Shown in pieces: positions 17,263 to 26,551 of a DNA stretch of 64,000 nt. A model generated the notes under the pieces. It did no database searches. It had not been told where the DNA came from and saw only the letters and a program-made list of their open reading frames with translations. The stretch covers positions 1-64,000 of the forward strand of contig CAMAPT010000017.1 in NCBI GenBank assembly GCA_945860225.1, written 5' to 3'. This DNA is from Chitinophaga pinensis (lineage in GTDB: Bacteria > Bacteroidota > Bacteroidia > B-17B0 > Aurantibacillaceae). How positions within the stretch are numbered: the first letter of the stretch is position 1; each line of letters starts with the position of its first letter. Position numbers and translations under genes: made by a program.

Positions 17263-17991
17263 CTATTTTTTCACAACAGTTAATCGGCACTTTAATACAT
17301 GATACATCATGTATAACCGGTAACTAATTTGGTAACTTACCGGTAAATGTGTTTTTTTGAATGATGCCATTGTATTACTGCCATGGCGTTTATAATATAC
17401 TAATGGTTGATTGATAAAAGAGCACTTACCGATTAATGATGCATTTAAACCTATCCAGCTATCGTGCATGGCTATTTTTTCAGGAAATGGCAATACATAC
17501 TCCAAAATATTTCGGTTAAATGCCATACAACAACCAATAAACGAATTATTTACCCAATTACGTATTAAACCTTTGCCTGAAAAATTCTGTTTAAAAAAAG
17601 AGGGGTATAAAACAGTTCCTTTGCCATCAACCACAATTGCATCACTCAAAACAAGATCGCAGGAATTAAGTGCCTCCACTTGAATTTTTATTTTATCTGG
17701 AAACCACACATCATCTTGATCAGCTAAAAATATCACATCTCCACTTGCTTGTTTTAAAGCATTTTCAAAATTGCCTACAGGACCTTTTTTACCTGAGTTG
17801 TTAAATAGTTTTATTCGAATATCCTTAAATGCTTTTATTTTTTGAAGGGTAGCATCAGTGGAATGATCATCCGAAATAATGATTTCATCTCGCTCGTCTA
17901 GTTGATCTAATATAGACACTAATTGCTCCTCGATATACAGTTCACCGTTATAAGTGGCCATGCAAACGGAAATTTTTTTAGTAGTCATCAT
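17263..17991 (-). CDS. Glycosyltransferase family 2
   Basis: 242 residues; GT-A fold with VCMATYNGELYIEEQL, ISDDHSTDAT and the metal site ADQDDVW (Asp91, Asp93, Asp94). The HDSWIGLNA and YKRHGSNTM motifs place it in the rhamnosyl/galactosyltransferase-like group of GT2. It is the last gene of the long minus-strand surface-glycan locus and starts at the base next to the previous gene's stop codon. Confidence 0.85.
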   Translation of the reverse strand: MMTTKKISVCMATYNGELYIEEQLVSILDQLDERDEIIISDDHSTDATLQKIKAFKDIRIKLFNNSGKKGPVGNFENALKQASGDVIFLADQDDVWFPDKIKIQVEALNSCDLVLSDAIVVDGKGTVLYPSFFKQNFSGKGLIRNWVNNSFIGCCMAFNRNILEYVLPFPEKIAMHDSWIGLNASLIGKCSFINQPLVYYKRHGSNTMASFKKTHLPVSYQISYRLYMMYHVLKCRLTVVKK

Positions 17992-18717
17992 TTATTTTGA
18001 TATTAAGTCAGATAGGATGTAATAAACTCTGTATAAAATTTTAAATCTAATTTTTTTTCCGGTTAGCTGAAAGTATTTTTCTTCTTTATCTATTTCAAAA
18101 GTAAGGTCTTTTCTTTTATCGCTAAAACCTCCATCGGCATAATTGGCAACAGGAATGTTTATGAATTTTTTTTTAATGGCGGGGTTCAAAAACCATTTAA
18201 AGTTATGATCCCAATCTGCCCAAACCTTATATTTTAAATCAAATAATCCTGTAATAGAAAAAACATTCTTCCTGAAAAAAATTCCCTGATGCGCAATGTT
18301 TCTGAAATAGATTTTTTTTGGGCTGAACTCACTTCCGTAATTACCTCCTAAACTTTTACTATTTACCTTTGCGTAAACCACATCGTTTTCACTTAATGCA
18401 GAACTTATAGTTGCTAATACATTTCCATCAAAAAACGCATCATCACTTCCCATAAAATAAAGCCATTGGCCCTGAGCCATGCTTATCCCTTTATTCATGG
18501 CATCATATATACCATTATCCTTTTCGGATCTAATTTTTAGACTAGGTAGTTTGTTACTATACGTTTCTATTAATTGTAAGGTACCATCATTAGATAAGCC
18601 ATCCAAAATAATAACTTCATAGTTATTAAATGTTTGTTTACATATACTATTTAAACACCTATCAATGAATGCGGATGAATTGTAGGTTGGGATTATGATT
18701 GAATAATAAGGGTTCAT
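17992..18717 (-). CDS. Glycosyltransferase family 2 (WcaA/PGL-type)
   Basis: 241 residues. IIIPTYNSSAFIDRCL at the start, LDGLSNDGT loop at 38-46, and MGSDDAFF with the acid pair 92-93. The IAHQGIFFRK and KVWADWDHNFKW stretch is typical of GT2 enzymes that act late in O-antigen assembly. The donor sugar is not predictable. It immediately precedes the last GT2 gene of the locus. Confidence 0.85.
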   Translation of the reverse strand: MNPYYSIIIPTYNSSAFIDRCLNSICKQTFNNYEVIILDGLSNDGTLQLIETYSNKLPSLKIRSEKDNGIYDAMNKGISMAQGQWLYFMGSDDAFFDGNVLATISSALSENDVVYAKVNSKSLGGNYGSEFSPKKIYFRNIAHQGIFFRKNVFSITGLFDLKYKVWADWDHNFKWFLNPAIKKKFINIPVANYADGGFSDKRKDLTFEIDKEEKYFQLTGKKIRFKILYRVYYILSDLISK

Positions 18718-18751
18718 CTAATTTTTATCTGAGAGAAATTTAAGCAACTAA

Positions 18752-18949
18752 TCAATGGTAAGTATTGGAACTAAAAACAGAATCATTTGAGGGTATAAAA
18801 AATACATCGCACTGCCAGAATACATTATCTTTTTCTCTAAGCGTATTGTCTACAAATTCAAGTAACCTAAATCCTTTCTTTTCCATGTATTGACAAATTT
18901 CCCAAAAGAGTAAATAATTTGTAATAATACGCATACCATCGTATACCAT
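18752..18949 (-). pseudogene. Remnant of an FkbM-family methyltransferase C-terminus
   Basis: A 65-residue open frame. Its second half (KKGFRLLEFVDNTLREKDNVFWQCDVFFI) looks like the last strands of FkbM-family SAM methyltransferases, where a GF-x-L-x-D-hydrophobic stretch is followed by R-x-x-D-x-x-LWQ-x-D-x-x-FV. The SAM-binding part is absent, and the 165 nt upstream have no continuation in any frame that I could read. I therefore read it as a deletion remnant inside the glycan locus. It could also be a chance open frame. Confidence 0.5.
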
Positions 18950-19115
18950 AAATTCAACTATTAAAAACGTAGCTTTACTTAAAGTTTTTTCAGGTTAATT
19001 ATTACTTATCTTTTAGATTGTGGTAACTATTAAAGTTTTTTGTAAATATAGTGGCATTATTGTATTTAATTACAATTACAATAGCGGATATTTGTCTTAA
19101 ATTCATTTTCATAAT

Positions 19116-20336
19116 TTAGAATATTTTATCAAAGTTTCCCCAACAACGACGAATTGGTATTACATCTTCAAAACATGTTGCTAAGTTATTTACAGCATTT
19201 TGAATATTAAATTGACTTTGGAAATTTATATTTAGTTTATCTTTTAAAATCATATTTTCAATACAGGATGCTATATTTTCAGGATTAGCTGGGTTAAAAT
19301 AAAAAGCATAATCTCCCAACTGCTCTCTATGTCCAGGCATATCTGTACACGCAACTTTACAATTTAAGTAAGCAGCTTCTAAAAGTGGCATGTTTGTTGG
19401 CCCAAGGAATGTTGGCATTACTAAACCTTGTGAATTTAAATACAACCACTTTAATTCATTATTGCTGATAAATCCTAAATAGATTACATTTTGTTCTAAA
19501 TTCAATTCCTTAATTAACGAAAGTATATATTTTAAATTTCCTTTATCTGAACCTGATAAAATTAACTTTAAATGAGGGAATTTATTAATCAAAGTTTTGA
19601 TTGCCAGCAATAAATTATAGTGATTTTTATGCGCCCAAAACTGAGCAGGATAATGAATGAAAAAATCTGTTTCTTGAATTTGATTTGGTTTAACAGGATT
19701 TATTGATGATTCAACGATTGTGGATGGAAAAATAGGTATGATTCTTATTTTTTCCTCGTTTAAATTGAATTTCTCAATCAATTGCTTTTTACCATATTTA
19801 GATTCAGTACATACAAAAATTGCTTTATTCAATATAGAAATATGATCATTATGCCTATTTTCAAAAACTCCATTCATACTTAACTCAGGAAAAGGATAAG
19901 TTGATAAATGACCCAAATCCCATAAAGTATAAATAAATGGGAAGTTAAAAAGCTGATCGTAAGGCAATGGAATTGGATAATAAATAATGTCAATTACTGA
20001 CTTTAATTGTTTACTAATTTGCTTGTCAACATAAGAAAAATTATTTTTAAGCGATAATCCTGTAACTTTAAAAATATGCTTGAAAAAAAGAGTTAAAATA
20101 AAATTTAATCCAAATGAGAATAATAAAAAAGGTTTTTTTCTATTAATGGTGTATGTTATATTGTTTTTAAAATATGATTTATCAATTTTATATGAAATAA
20201 ATATTAATTCAAATTTATCATGCTTGATTAATTTTAATTCATTAATTATTTTTTCGTAGTATCCAAAACCACCACCAATAATTGGTTTATAGTTATTGGT
20301 TAGCCATACTCCTATTCTTAATTTTTTGTCAGACAT
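19116..20336 (-). CDS. Glycosyltransferase family 4
   Basis: 406 residues, GT-B fold. The N-terminal domain begins RIGVWLTNNYKPIIGGGFGYYEKI; the glycine-rich loop is typical of GT4. The C-terminal donor domain contains HYPAQFWAHKNHYNLLLAI (about 235-253), the VIYLGFISNNELKWLY segment and GPTNMPLLEAAYLNCKVACTD, which holds the E-x7-E-like nucleotide-sugar motif. It transfers a sugar from an NDP-donor in the cytoplasm. Its ATG overlaps the upstream DegT gene by 8 bases. Confidence 0.85.
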   Translation of the reverse strand: MSDKKLRIGVWLTNNYKPIIGGGFGYYEKIINELKLIKHDKFELIFISYKIDKSYFKNNITYTINRKKPFLLFSFGLNFILTLFFKHIFKVTGLSLKNNFSYVDKQISKQLKSVIDIIYYPIPLPYDQLFNFPFIYTLWDLGHLSTYPFPELSMNGVFENRHNDHISILNKAIFVCTESKYGKKQLIEKFNLNEEKIRIIPIFPSTIVESSINPVKPNQIQETDFFIHYPAQFWAHKNHYNLLLAIKTLINKFPHLKLILSGSDKGNLKYILSLIKELNLEQNVIYLGFISNNELKWLYLNSQGLVMPTFLGPTNMPLLEAAYLNCKVACTDMPGHREQLGDYAFYFNPANPENIASCIENMILKDKLNINFQSQFNIQNAVNNLATCFEDVIPIRRCWGNFDKIF

Positions 20337-21426
20337 TAAAATATGCTATCACTTGTTTTAACGATTCATTATCTAAACCTAAGCCACTTGGCAAGTAAAA
20401 TCCATTCCGTGCTAATTTTTCAGCTACCGGGTAGCTTTCTCCTTTAAATAATCCCATGTTTTGAAAAACAGGCTGTTCGTGCATACACCAGAAAAAAGGT
20501 CGTGTGCCAATTTTAAGTTCTGCTAATTTTGCTACCGTACTGTCGCATAACTCCTGATTTTCTGCTACTAAACCAAACACCCAATAAATATTTTCAGCAT
20601 AATCAGTTTTAGGCAAAGGAAGTTGAAATCCTGCAAGGTTTTTTAATCCTTCTTGATAAGCCAAACCTATTTGGCGTTTTTTAATGATATGTTCTTCAAT
20701 TCTTTCTAATTGTGCTAAACCTAATGCAGCCTGCATGTTTGTCATTCTGTAATTCCAACCAATTTCGTAATGTACAAATCGCCTGGCTTTGGGCTCAAAA
20801 GCTAAATTTCTTAATTTCTTGCACCTTTCGGTTAATTCATCATTATCTGTCATAATCATACCGCCCTCTCCGGTAGTTATGTGTTTATTAGGATAGAAAC
20901 TAAAAATGCTAATGTCGCCAAAACTACCACATTTTTTGCCTTTATAGGTTTGTCCGTGCATTTCAGCTGCATCTTCTATTAAAAAAAGCTTGTATTTTTT
21001 GCATAGGTCTAAAATCGGATCCATATCCACTGGCAACCCATAAATATGCACTACTAAAATGGCTTTTGTTTTAGCTGTTATTTTTTCTTCAATTTTTATC
21101 ACATCCATGTTCCAGGTTAACGGATCGGAATCTACCAATACGGGTATCCCCCCTGCAGTTACTACCGATTGAGCCGGACAAATGATAGTAAAAGTAGGCA
21201 TTATCACTTCGTCGCCAACACCAATTCCTAATGCTTTTACAGCAATATCAAGTGCTGCTGAGCCATTTGAAACAGCAATGCCATGTTTGCGATTTATGTA
21301 GTTCGAAAATTTCTGTTCAAATTCAGCAATAAAAGGACCTTCAGAAGAAATCCATCCGGTTTTGATGCACTGCGATAAATAGTTTAATTCGTTACCATTT
21401 AATAATGGCGTGTTAACTGGTATCAT
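20329..21426 (-). CDS. DegT/DnrJ/EryC1/StrS sugar aminotransferase
   Basis: 365 residues. PLP-dependent fold type I: SNGSAALDIAV (53-63) binds the cofactor phosphate, EDAAEMHG (151-158) holds the acidic residue that contacts the pyridine ring, and Lys181 in FYPNKHITTGEGG is the Schiff-base lysine. The sequence resembles perosamine/4-amino-4,6-dideoxyhexose synthases more than the LegC gene of the same locus. It would therefore make a second amino sugar (such as a GDP- or dTDP-4-amino-4,6-dideoxy sugar), with the matching 4,6-dehydratase not in the near neighbourhood. Confidence 0.85.
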   Translation of the reverse strand: MIPVNTPLLNGNELNYLSQCIKTGWISSEGPFIAEFEQKFSNYINRKHGIAVSNGSAALDIAVKALGIGVGDEVIMPTFTIICPAQSVVTAGGIPVLVDSDPLTWNMDVIKIEEKITAKTKAILVVHIYGLPVDMDPILDLCKKYKLFLIEDAAEMHGQTYKGKKCGSFGDISIFSFYPNKHITTGEGGMIMTDNDELTERCKKLRNLAFEPKARRFVHYEIGWNYRMTNMQAALGLAQLERIEEHIIKKRQIGLAYQEGLKNLAGFQLPLPKTDYAENIYWVFGLVAENQELCDSTVAKLAELKIGTRPFFWCMHEQPVFQNMGLFKGESYPVAEKLARNGFYLPSGLGLDNESLKQVIAYFNV

Positions 21427-21434
21427 TGTTTGGT

Positions 21435-22187
21435 TTAATTTATTTTTTTAAGAATAAAGCATACCCCCCAGGTATTTTCTGATGGTGTATTTCCTGACAT
21501 AAATTCTTCGGCATGTAAAAGTTTAAATCCTGTTTGTAATGCTAATAAATCTATTTCGGGAACACTAAAACAACGCATGGGGTGATGCTCGGTTATTGTA
21601 ATCTCTGAATTATTTGCTTTATCAATTACTCGAGTGGTAAAATGAACATCTACAATATTTTTTTCTGCAAATACTTTTGATTCCGCTTGGCGGTATATTT
21701 TTATGTATTCATCTTCTAATTCTTTTGTTCTGTTTTCCGGTTTTAGCCAATAAACAGAGGGTGCAAACCATACATCGAAAATAAAAATGCCATCTGTTAC
21801 TAAAGATTCATTTACGCTTTTAAAACAATTTATAAGGTCTTTGTTTGAATTGAGGTAACTAACAACATGGAATAAGGAAATTGCAACATCAAACTTTTGT
21901 TGCAATTTATATTCTGAAATATCAGCCAATACGGGAGTAAAATTTTGAATATTTTTTTGAACGGCTTCATTCAACATTTCTTCACTTCGTTCAATACCGG
22001 TAATATGATATCCTATTTTTGATAAATGTTGAGCATGGTTACCGCTACCGCAACCTAACTCCAATAATAACTTACTGCCAATTGAATATTTATTTATAAG
22101 TGCATGCACATAATCTGACTCTGCTTTATAGTTTTTATCTTTATAAAGCAAGTCATAATATTTACTATATGCTTTAAAATTACTCAT
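21435..22187 (-). CDS. Class I SAM-dependent methyltransferase
   Basis: 250 residues. SAM motif I LLELGCGSGNHAQHL at about 40-54, acidic motif ITGIERSEEML and motif VAISLFHVVSYL. It is cytoplasmic and soluble. Among known families the pattern is closest to small-molecule or sugar methyltransferases of antibiotic and O-antigen clusters. Downstream of a cupin gene with 8 bases of overlap, so it probably methylates an NDP-sugar or amino-sugar in this locus. Confidence 0.75.
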   Translation of the reverse strand: MSNFKAYSKYYDLLYKDKNYKAESDYVHALINKYSIGSKLLLELGCGSGNHAQHLSKIGYHITGIERSEEMLNEAVQKNIQNFTPVLADISEYKLQQKFDVAISLFHVVSYLNSNKDLINCFKSVNESLVTDGIFIFDVWFAPSVYWLKPENRTKELEDEYIKIYRQAESKVFAEKNIVDVHFTTRVIDKANNSEITITEHHPMRCFSVPEIDLLALQTGFKLLHAEEFMSGNTPSENTWGVCFILKKIN

Positions 22188-22614
22188 TATTGTATATTAC
22201 ATTTTCTTCGCTAATGGGTTCAAAACGTACTTTATCCTGCTCACCACAATAAGGCCCTTGTTTTACTTCAATGATTTCGCTTTGTTCCAACATCTTAAAT
22301 CCATGGCCACCATCTGCTAAAAGAATAACATCACCCGCAAACAAAATACTACTTTTAATGTATTGTTGATCATTATCAAAAAAATCAACCCTTACTTTAC
22401 CAGATTTAATGAATAAAACTTCTTGTGTAAGATGTACATCTCTTTTAACCAAATTATGACGATGAGGAGGTATAACATAATCTTTGGGACGATTCATGTA
22501 TCCCAATTGCTGGGAAGAATTATCATCTGTGAAAAATTCAATTCCGTTTTTATTAAAGTCATTACGTATTATAACAGATAATAATATGTTATCTAAGTAA
22601 ATTTTATCAATCAT
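22180..22614 (-). CDS. Cupin-domain protein
   Basis: 144 residues with one cupin barrel. Candidate metal ligands are His51 and His53 (PPHRH), Glu65 (TQEVLFIKSG) and His104 (GGHGF), the usual HxH-x(n)-E...H pattern. No signal peptide. Comparable WbuC/WxcM-like cupins occur in O-antigen clusters. The role is not assignable; sugar-binding or isomerase activity are possibilities. It begins just after the kinase-like gene (7-nt gap). Confidence 0.7.
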   Translation of the reverse strand: MIDKIYLDNILLSVIIRNDFNKNGIEFFTDDNSSQQLGYMNRPKDYVIPPHRHNLVKRDVHLTQEVLFIKSGKVRVDFFDNDQQYIKSSILFAGDVILLADGGHGFKMLEQSEIIEVKQGPYCGEQDKVRFEPISEENVIYNNE

Positions 22615-22621
22615 AATTGTT

Positions 22622-23545
22622 TTAAACGGTTTTTTGTCTTAATAAAATAGTAACAATTTCATTAACTACTTTTTCGTTAATAGTTATATTTTCATTTAAA
22701 TATTCTTGCCCAACTCTGTCCAAAAAATATAAAAGTAATAAAGTTGGATCAATTTTTAGTTCAAAAATACTAGTTATTTTTTTTTCATTTTTTGCGGATA
22801 AAATAAACTCAAAAAAATCTGCAACTGTTGTTTGCCAATTATTCTCATAAAAATCCCAATAATAATCATGAAGGAAATATAAACAATCTATTTCTTGAAT
22901 GCCATTAATACGAATACAATCATAATCGATATATTTAAAATTCCCATTTAAATCCGCCATAATATTTCGTTTATGAAAGTCTCCATGGCAAAAACCAACA
23001 GTAAAATTGCATGTTTCAAGGTGTTTTTTAATTAAATTTTCAATTTTGTTAAAAAAATCTTTCTTGATTTTTTTTTCAATAATTTCTAATCCACAAGTTA
23101 TTTCAGGAAGATCTGAAATTTTAAGAACAATGTTGTTTTTACCTTTAACCATTTTATATAAAAATTTAGCTGCATTTAATATATTATCTGGACTTATTGG
23201 ATAAAGTGTTTCTGATTTAAGATATTTGACTGAATAAATATTTTTAAATTCAATTCTATTGAAAATATATTGAAATTGATTATATTCTGCTAGGATTAAA
23301 TTTATTTTTTTTAATTCATCGTGAATTTTTGTTTTTCTGTATAATGCTATTTTGAAAGTGTGCGAATTACCGACAATAATAAATACATTATGACCATCTT
23401 TTGAAGTATAATTAGATTTAATATTTTCATTTTTTAAGATAATAAACTGAAATATTTTCTTCGCTACCGAGACGTATAAGTTACTTAAATTTGATGAAAA
23501 ATAAAATATTTTTATTTTGAATAAATCAAAAAGTTTATCAATCAT
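22622..23545 (-). CDS. APH/choline-kinase-like phosphotransferase
   Basis: 307 residues. The catalytic loop CHGDFHKRN (186-194) has the Brenner motif HGDxxxxN with Asp189 and Asn194. IDYD at 206-209 holds the metal-binding Asp. The N-terminal 130 residues are less typical of a kinase lobe. Kdo and LPS core kinases belong to this fold, so phosphorylation of a glycan or of a precursor sugar is plausible. It is very AT-rich (many Ile, Lys, Asn, Phe) and overlaps the KpsC/S-like gene by 8 bases. Confidence 0.7.
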   Translation of the reverse strand: MIDKLFDLFKIKIFYFSSNLSNLYVSVAKKIFQFIILKNENIKSNYTSKDGHNVFIIVGNSHTFKIALYRKTKIHDELKKINLILAEYNQFQYIFNRIEFKNIYSVKYLKSETLYPISPDNILNAAKFLYKMVKGKNNIVLKISDLPEITCGLEIIEKKIKKDFFNKIENLIKKHLETCNFTVGFCHGDFHKRNIMADLNGNFKYIDYDCIRINGIQEIDCLYFLHDYYWDFYENNWQTTVADFFEFILSAKNEKKITSIFELKIDPTLLLLYFLDRVGQEYLNENITINEKVVNEIVTILLRQKTV

Positions 23546-25178
23546 TACTTATATAATACTTTGTTAATTCCCACATTTTTAAATCACGAGGATTATTATT
23601 CTTAATATTATCTGTAACAATCTCATATGCTTTATATGGATCAGGCTCTTTGTCGCTCCCCCAAACATTAGATAAAACTTCTGTAGTTATTATTGGGTTA
23701 TACCAATCGAATTGCTTATTCCATATTGTTAAAATTTGAAGCGCAGACTCTACACTTTCTATTGGTAGTTTAGGAACATATTTAAGCCTTTTAAGTTCTT
23801 CAATATATTCACTTTCAGAATTAGGTTCAATTGTAAAATTATAACCAGAGTAAAAAGGTCTACCTGTTATTATAACCGGCACGCCGAAACAAGCAAACTC
23901 TAAACCAGCAGTACCATGTACAGTAACAATTGCACTAGCACAATTAACCAAACTTCTAGTGTTTAAATCGTTAGGACATAAAACAACATTTGATGCGTTT
24001 AGTTCTTTAATTAGTTCTTCTACAACACCATCTTCTTTATACAAAGCACTTGCAGGATGAGGTTTTACTACCCAATTTATATCTTTAATTTGGCTACAAA
24101 TTTTTAGAGTTTCAACCAGCCATACATAATAATCATTATAAAGCATCCATGAACTAGTATGGGGCGAGTCTATGAAAATGTGAGTTAGAATAAAAATAAT
24201 TTTTTTTTCTTTATCAAAATCGAATCGATGTGCTAATTCTTCTTTATGGTATTCTTTACCCTTATAAGCTCTCTTGATATCAATCTGATCGATTTTAGAG
24301 TTCATTCTATCGCTTAATTTTTGATAAGCATCATCAATTTCACTTTTGGTAATCCTATTAGTGCAATTAAATTCTTTATGTATTAAGTTTTTTATTCCTT
24401 GATGATATGTTGGCAACTCTTGATCATTTATAGTAGAATAATAATTAGTTTGAATATCGGTTGTTTCAATAACCTTGATGTTTTTCTTCAATGCAACCCT
24501 AATCAATAATCCATATTCAGAATAAGCAGAATGAGTTGACACGTAGTATTTGAAATTATGTTTAGAAAAAAAATAATTATATTGTAGATAATAATAATAA
24601 CTCCATGCTACCGAATTAATAATACTATTATCAATTTTTTCAATGGACTTTAAATCTTTTAACTTGATGATATCATCATATATTAAATCACCAACAACAA
24701 TATCTTTAAACTTTAATTTGATTATGTCTTCAGGCTTTTTAATTTTTTTCTTAAAATAAAAAAAATGCAATTTTGATAGAATTATAAAATAAATGTTAAT
24801 AAGTGGGTAGTTTCCAAGAAAATAAGATGCTGTAATGTTAAATGATTTATATGTTTTTTGAGCTAAAATCCATTTATGAGAAAGACTTGGATATACAACA
24901 GCTATGTTATATTTCATTTTTTCTTGAATTGCTAAGGCACAAGTTGCTGTTCTAAATAAATAATTTATTCCATAATTAGATAAATGTCCTTCTATTAAAA
25001 TTTTTTGAGGATATTCAGTACTAATAGGTGACCAATAAGTGTTATTTATTTTGTTAAAATTTTCGATTGCTTCATCGTAATCTTTTTCAAATGCAGGTAA
25101 CCATAATTTAAGTTTAAATAATATTTCTAAAATATATAATCTAATATAAATTATGAGAAATTTAGTCAACTTTATCAT
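23538..25178 (-). CDS. Capsule-polysaccharide (KpsC/KpsS, PF05159)-like glycosyltransferase
   Basis: 546 residues. The N-terminal 25 residues are hydrophobic and probably touch the membrane. The C-terminal half has a GT-B-like domain with WVVKPHPASALY (about 390), ATVHGTAGLEFA-type loop (VTVHGTAGLEF) and GVPVIITGRPFYSGYNFT. The last part matches the G-x-PFY-x-G-x-x-x-T motif of KpsC/KpsS capsule synthesis proteins, which transfer Kdo. As Kdo is an ulosonic acid, this is a good candidate for the nonulosonate transferase of this locus (inference). Its start overlaps the acetyltransferase gene by 4 bases. Confidence 0.65.
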   Translation of the reverse strand: MIKLTKFLIIYIRLYILEILFKLKLWLPAFEKDYDEAIENFNKINNTYWSPISTEYPQKILIEGHLSNYGINYLFRTATCALAIQEKMKYNIAVVYPSLSHKWILAQKTYKSFNITASYFLGNYPLINIYFIILSKLHFFYFKKKIKKPEDIIKLKFKDIVVGDLIYDDIIKLKDLKSIEKIDNSIINSVAWSYYYYLQYNYFFSKHNFKYYVSTHSAYSEYGLLIRVALKKNIKVIETTDIQTNYYSTINDQELPTYHQGIKNLIHKEFNCTNRITKSEIDDAYQKLSDRMNSKIDQIDIKRAYKGKEYHKEELAHRFDFDKEKKIIFILTHIFIDSPHTSSWMLYNDYYVWLVETLKICSQIKDINWVVKPHPASALYKEDGVVEELIKELNASNVVLCPNDLNTRSLVNCASAIVTVHGTAGLEFACFGVPVIITGRPFYSGYNFTIEPNSESEYIEELKRLKYVPKLPIESVESALQILTIWNKQFDWYNPIITTEVLSNVWGSDKEPDPYKAYEIVTDNIKNNNPRDLKMWELTKYYISND

Positions 25179-25738
25179 TTTCTGAAATCATTTAATTCGT
25201 TTTTAAAACAGCCAAAAAGTAACTGATCAAAGTATTTATTTTCAAAATAGATTTTTTCTCTTAAAAATGCCTCTCTTTTGTAACCAATACTTTCAAACGC
25301 TTTTATTACTGGTATATTGGGAGCTAAAGCGCCTGCAGTTAATTTCCTGAGTTTTAGTTCATCAAAACAATATTTACTAACTGTGTATAAAATATCCTTA
25401 GCTAATCCTTTTCCCCAACTTCCACGATCGCCAATCATTATACCAATATCTGCAGTTTTTGTTTTAACACCGGTTTCATTTATGTAATTAATTTTGGCTG
25501 TGCCAATAAAGCGATTGATATCTTTTTCATGAACAGCAAAGAACAAATTGTATTTATCATTCCATAAATTCTGAACATATTCTTTAACCTCTACAAAGGA
25601 TATTGGCGTCAAATATTCCTCGCGCCCAATATATTTCATTACTTCAAAATCTCTAAGCCAACTAAGATAATCGGGATCATGAAGGTGTGTTACATTAAAT
25701 TTTTCTAAATAAATATTATTACCAACTATGCTCATCAA
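25175..25738 (-). CDS. GNAT-family N-acetyltransferase (RimJ/RimL-like)
   Basis: 187 residues. A typical GNAT fold: IGIMIGDRGSWGKGLAKDIL (about 118-138) contains the acetyl-CoA pyrophosphate loop (Q/R-x-x-G-x-G/A form as RGSWGKG), and NIPVIKAFESIGYKREAFLRE near the end is the usual last helix and strand. The family acetylates protein N-termini or amino sugars; PseH-type enzymes in nonulosonate pathways are members. Here it may provide an acetylated amino sugar, as no hexapeptide LegH is present. Confidence 0.7.
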   Translation of the reverse strand: MMSIVGNNIYLEKFNVTHLHDPDYLSWLRDFEVMKYIGREEYLTPISFVEVKEYVQNLWNDKYNLFFAVHEKDINRFIGTAKINYINETGVKTKTADIGIMIGDRGSWGKGLAKDILYTVSKYCFDELKLRKLTAGALAPNIPVIKAFESIGYKREAFLREKIYFENKYFDQLLFGCFKNELNDFRK

Positions 25739-25764
25739 ACGATTTTAAATTTTAAATTTCAAAA

Positions 25765-26550
25765 CTAAACAACACTAAAATCCCATTTACTTAAATTTAC
25801 CCCTTCTTCTATCATAGTATCTCTTGCATCTTTTAATCCATCGCAAATAAAATTAAACAAATGCGAAGTTGAAACAGCCGTAACTAATCCGGAGTTCAAA
25901 CCTTCTATTAACTTGTCATAAGTATCTGCCCCACCTGAGGCTATTATTGGTAAATTACAATCATCATAAGCTTTTTTTAAAGCTTCTAAATCATATCCAA
26001 ATCCGGTTCCATCATTAACAATTGATGTTATATACAATTCACCTGCGCCTAAATTGCTAACTAGATTTACAGCCTCTTCAATTGTTAAACCTGTTTCCTT
26101 AGTTCCATTTTCGATATATGTAAAATGCTCACCATCGTTGTTTTTTTTAAAATCGATAGAGGCAACAACAGCCTGAGATCCATATTGTTTTACAATCTCT
26201 TTAATTAAGGATTGGTTATTGTAAAACGGCGTATTTAACACCACCTTATCAGCTCCTTTACTAAATAATTTATTAACCTGACTGATATCTCTAATATTTC
26301 CACCAACAGCTAATGGCATAAAACAATATTTACCTATTGCCTCTACATGGTTACAAAATTCATCGAAATCGCTATCTGTTCGGTTTACGTTTAATATTAC
26401 CAACTCATCAATTGATCTGGCTATTGATTCAAACTCATAATTTTTAGTTAGCCATTCATTATCTCCAACATTTTGAAGCTTAAAATTTCTACTTAAATTA
26501 AATGCTCTATCGGCATACAATAATGTAAAAATTAATCTTGGTTTCAGCAT
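25765..26550 (-). CDS. hisF2: HisF-like ammonia-channel partner of a nonulosonate amidotransferase
   Basis: 261 residues; a (beta/alpha)8 barrel clearly homologous to imidazole glycerol phosphate synthase HisF. Residue 11, the catalytic acid in CLD of true HisF, is leucine here (IFTLLYAD). The equivalent of D130 (SIDFKK, Asp133) is kept. Such copies occur next to hisH and wbpG/pseA genes in O-antigen clusters and are thought to channel ammonia, not to make histidine. It follows hisH with a single base between the genes. Confidence 0.8.
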   Translation of the reverse strand: MLKPRLIFTLLYADRAFNLSRNFKLQNVGDNEWLTKNYEFESIARSIDELVILNVNRTDSDFDEFCNHVEAIGKYCFMPLAVGGNIRDISQVNKLFSKGADKVVLNTPFYNNQSLIKEIVKQYGSQAVVASIDFKKNNDGEHFTYIENGTKETGLTIEEAVNLVSNLGAGELYITSIVNDGTGFGYDLEALKKAYDDCNLPIIASGGADTYDKLIEGLNSGLVTAVSTSHLFNFICDGLKDARDTMIEEGVNLSKWDFSVV

Positions 26551-26551
26551 A

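Noticed and set aside
17247-17272. AT-only inverted repeat between two convergent glycosyltransferase genes
   Set aside because: The stem is only A/T and has mismatches; too weak to call a terminator.
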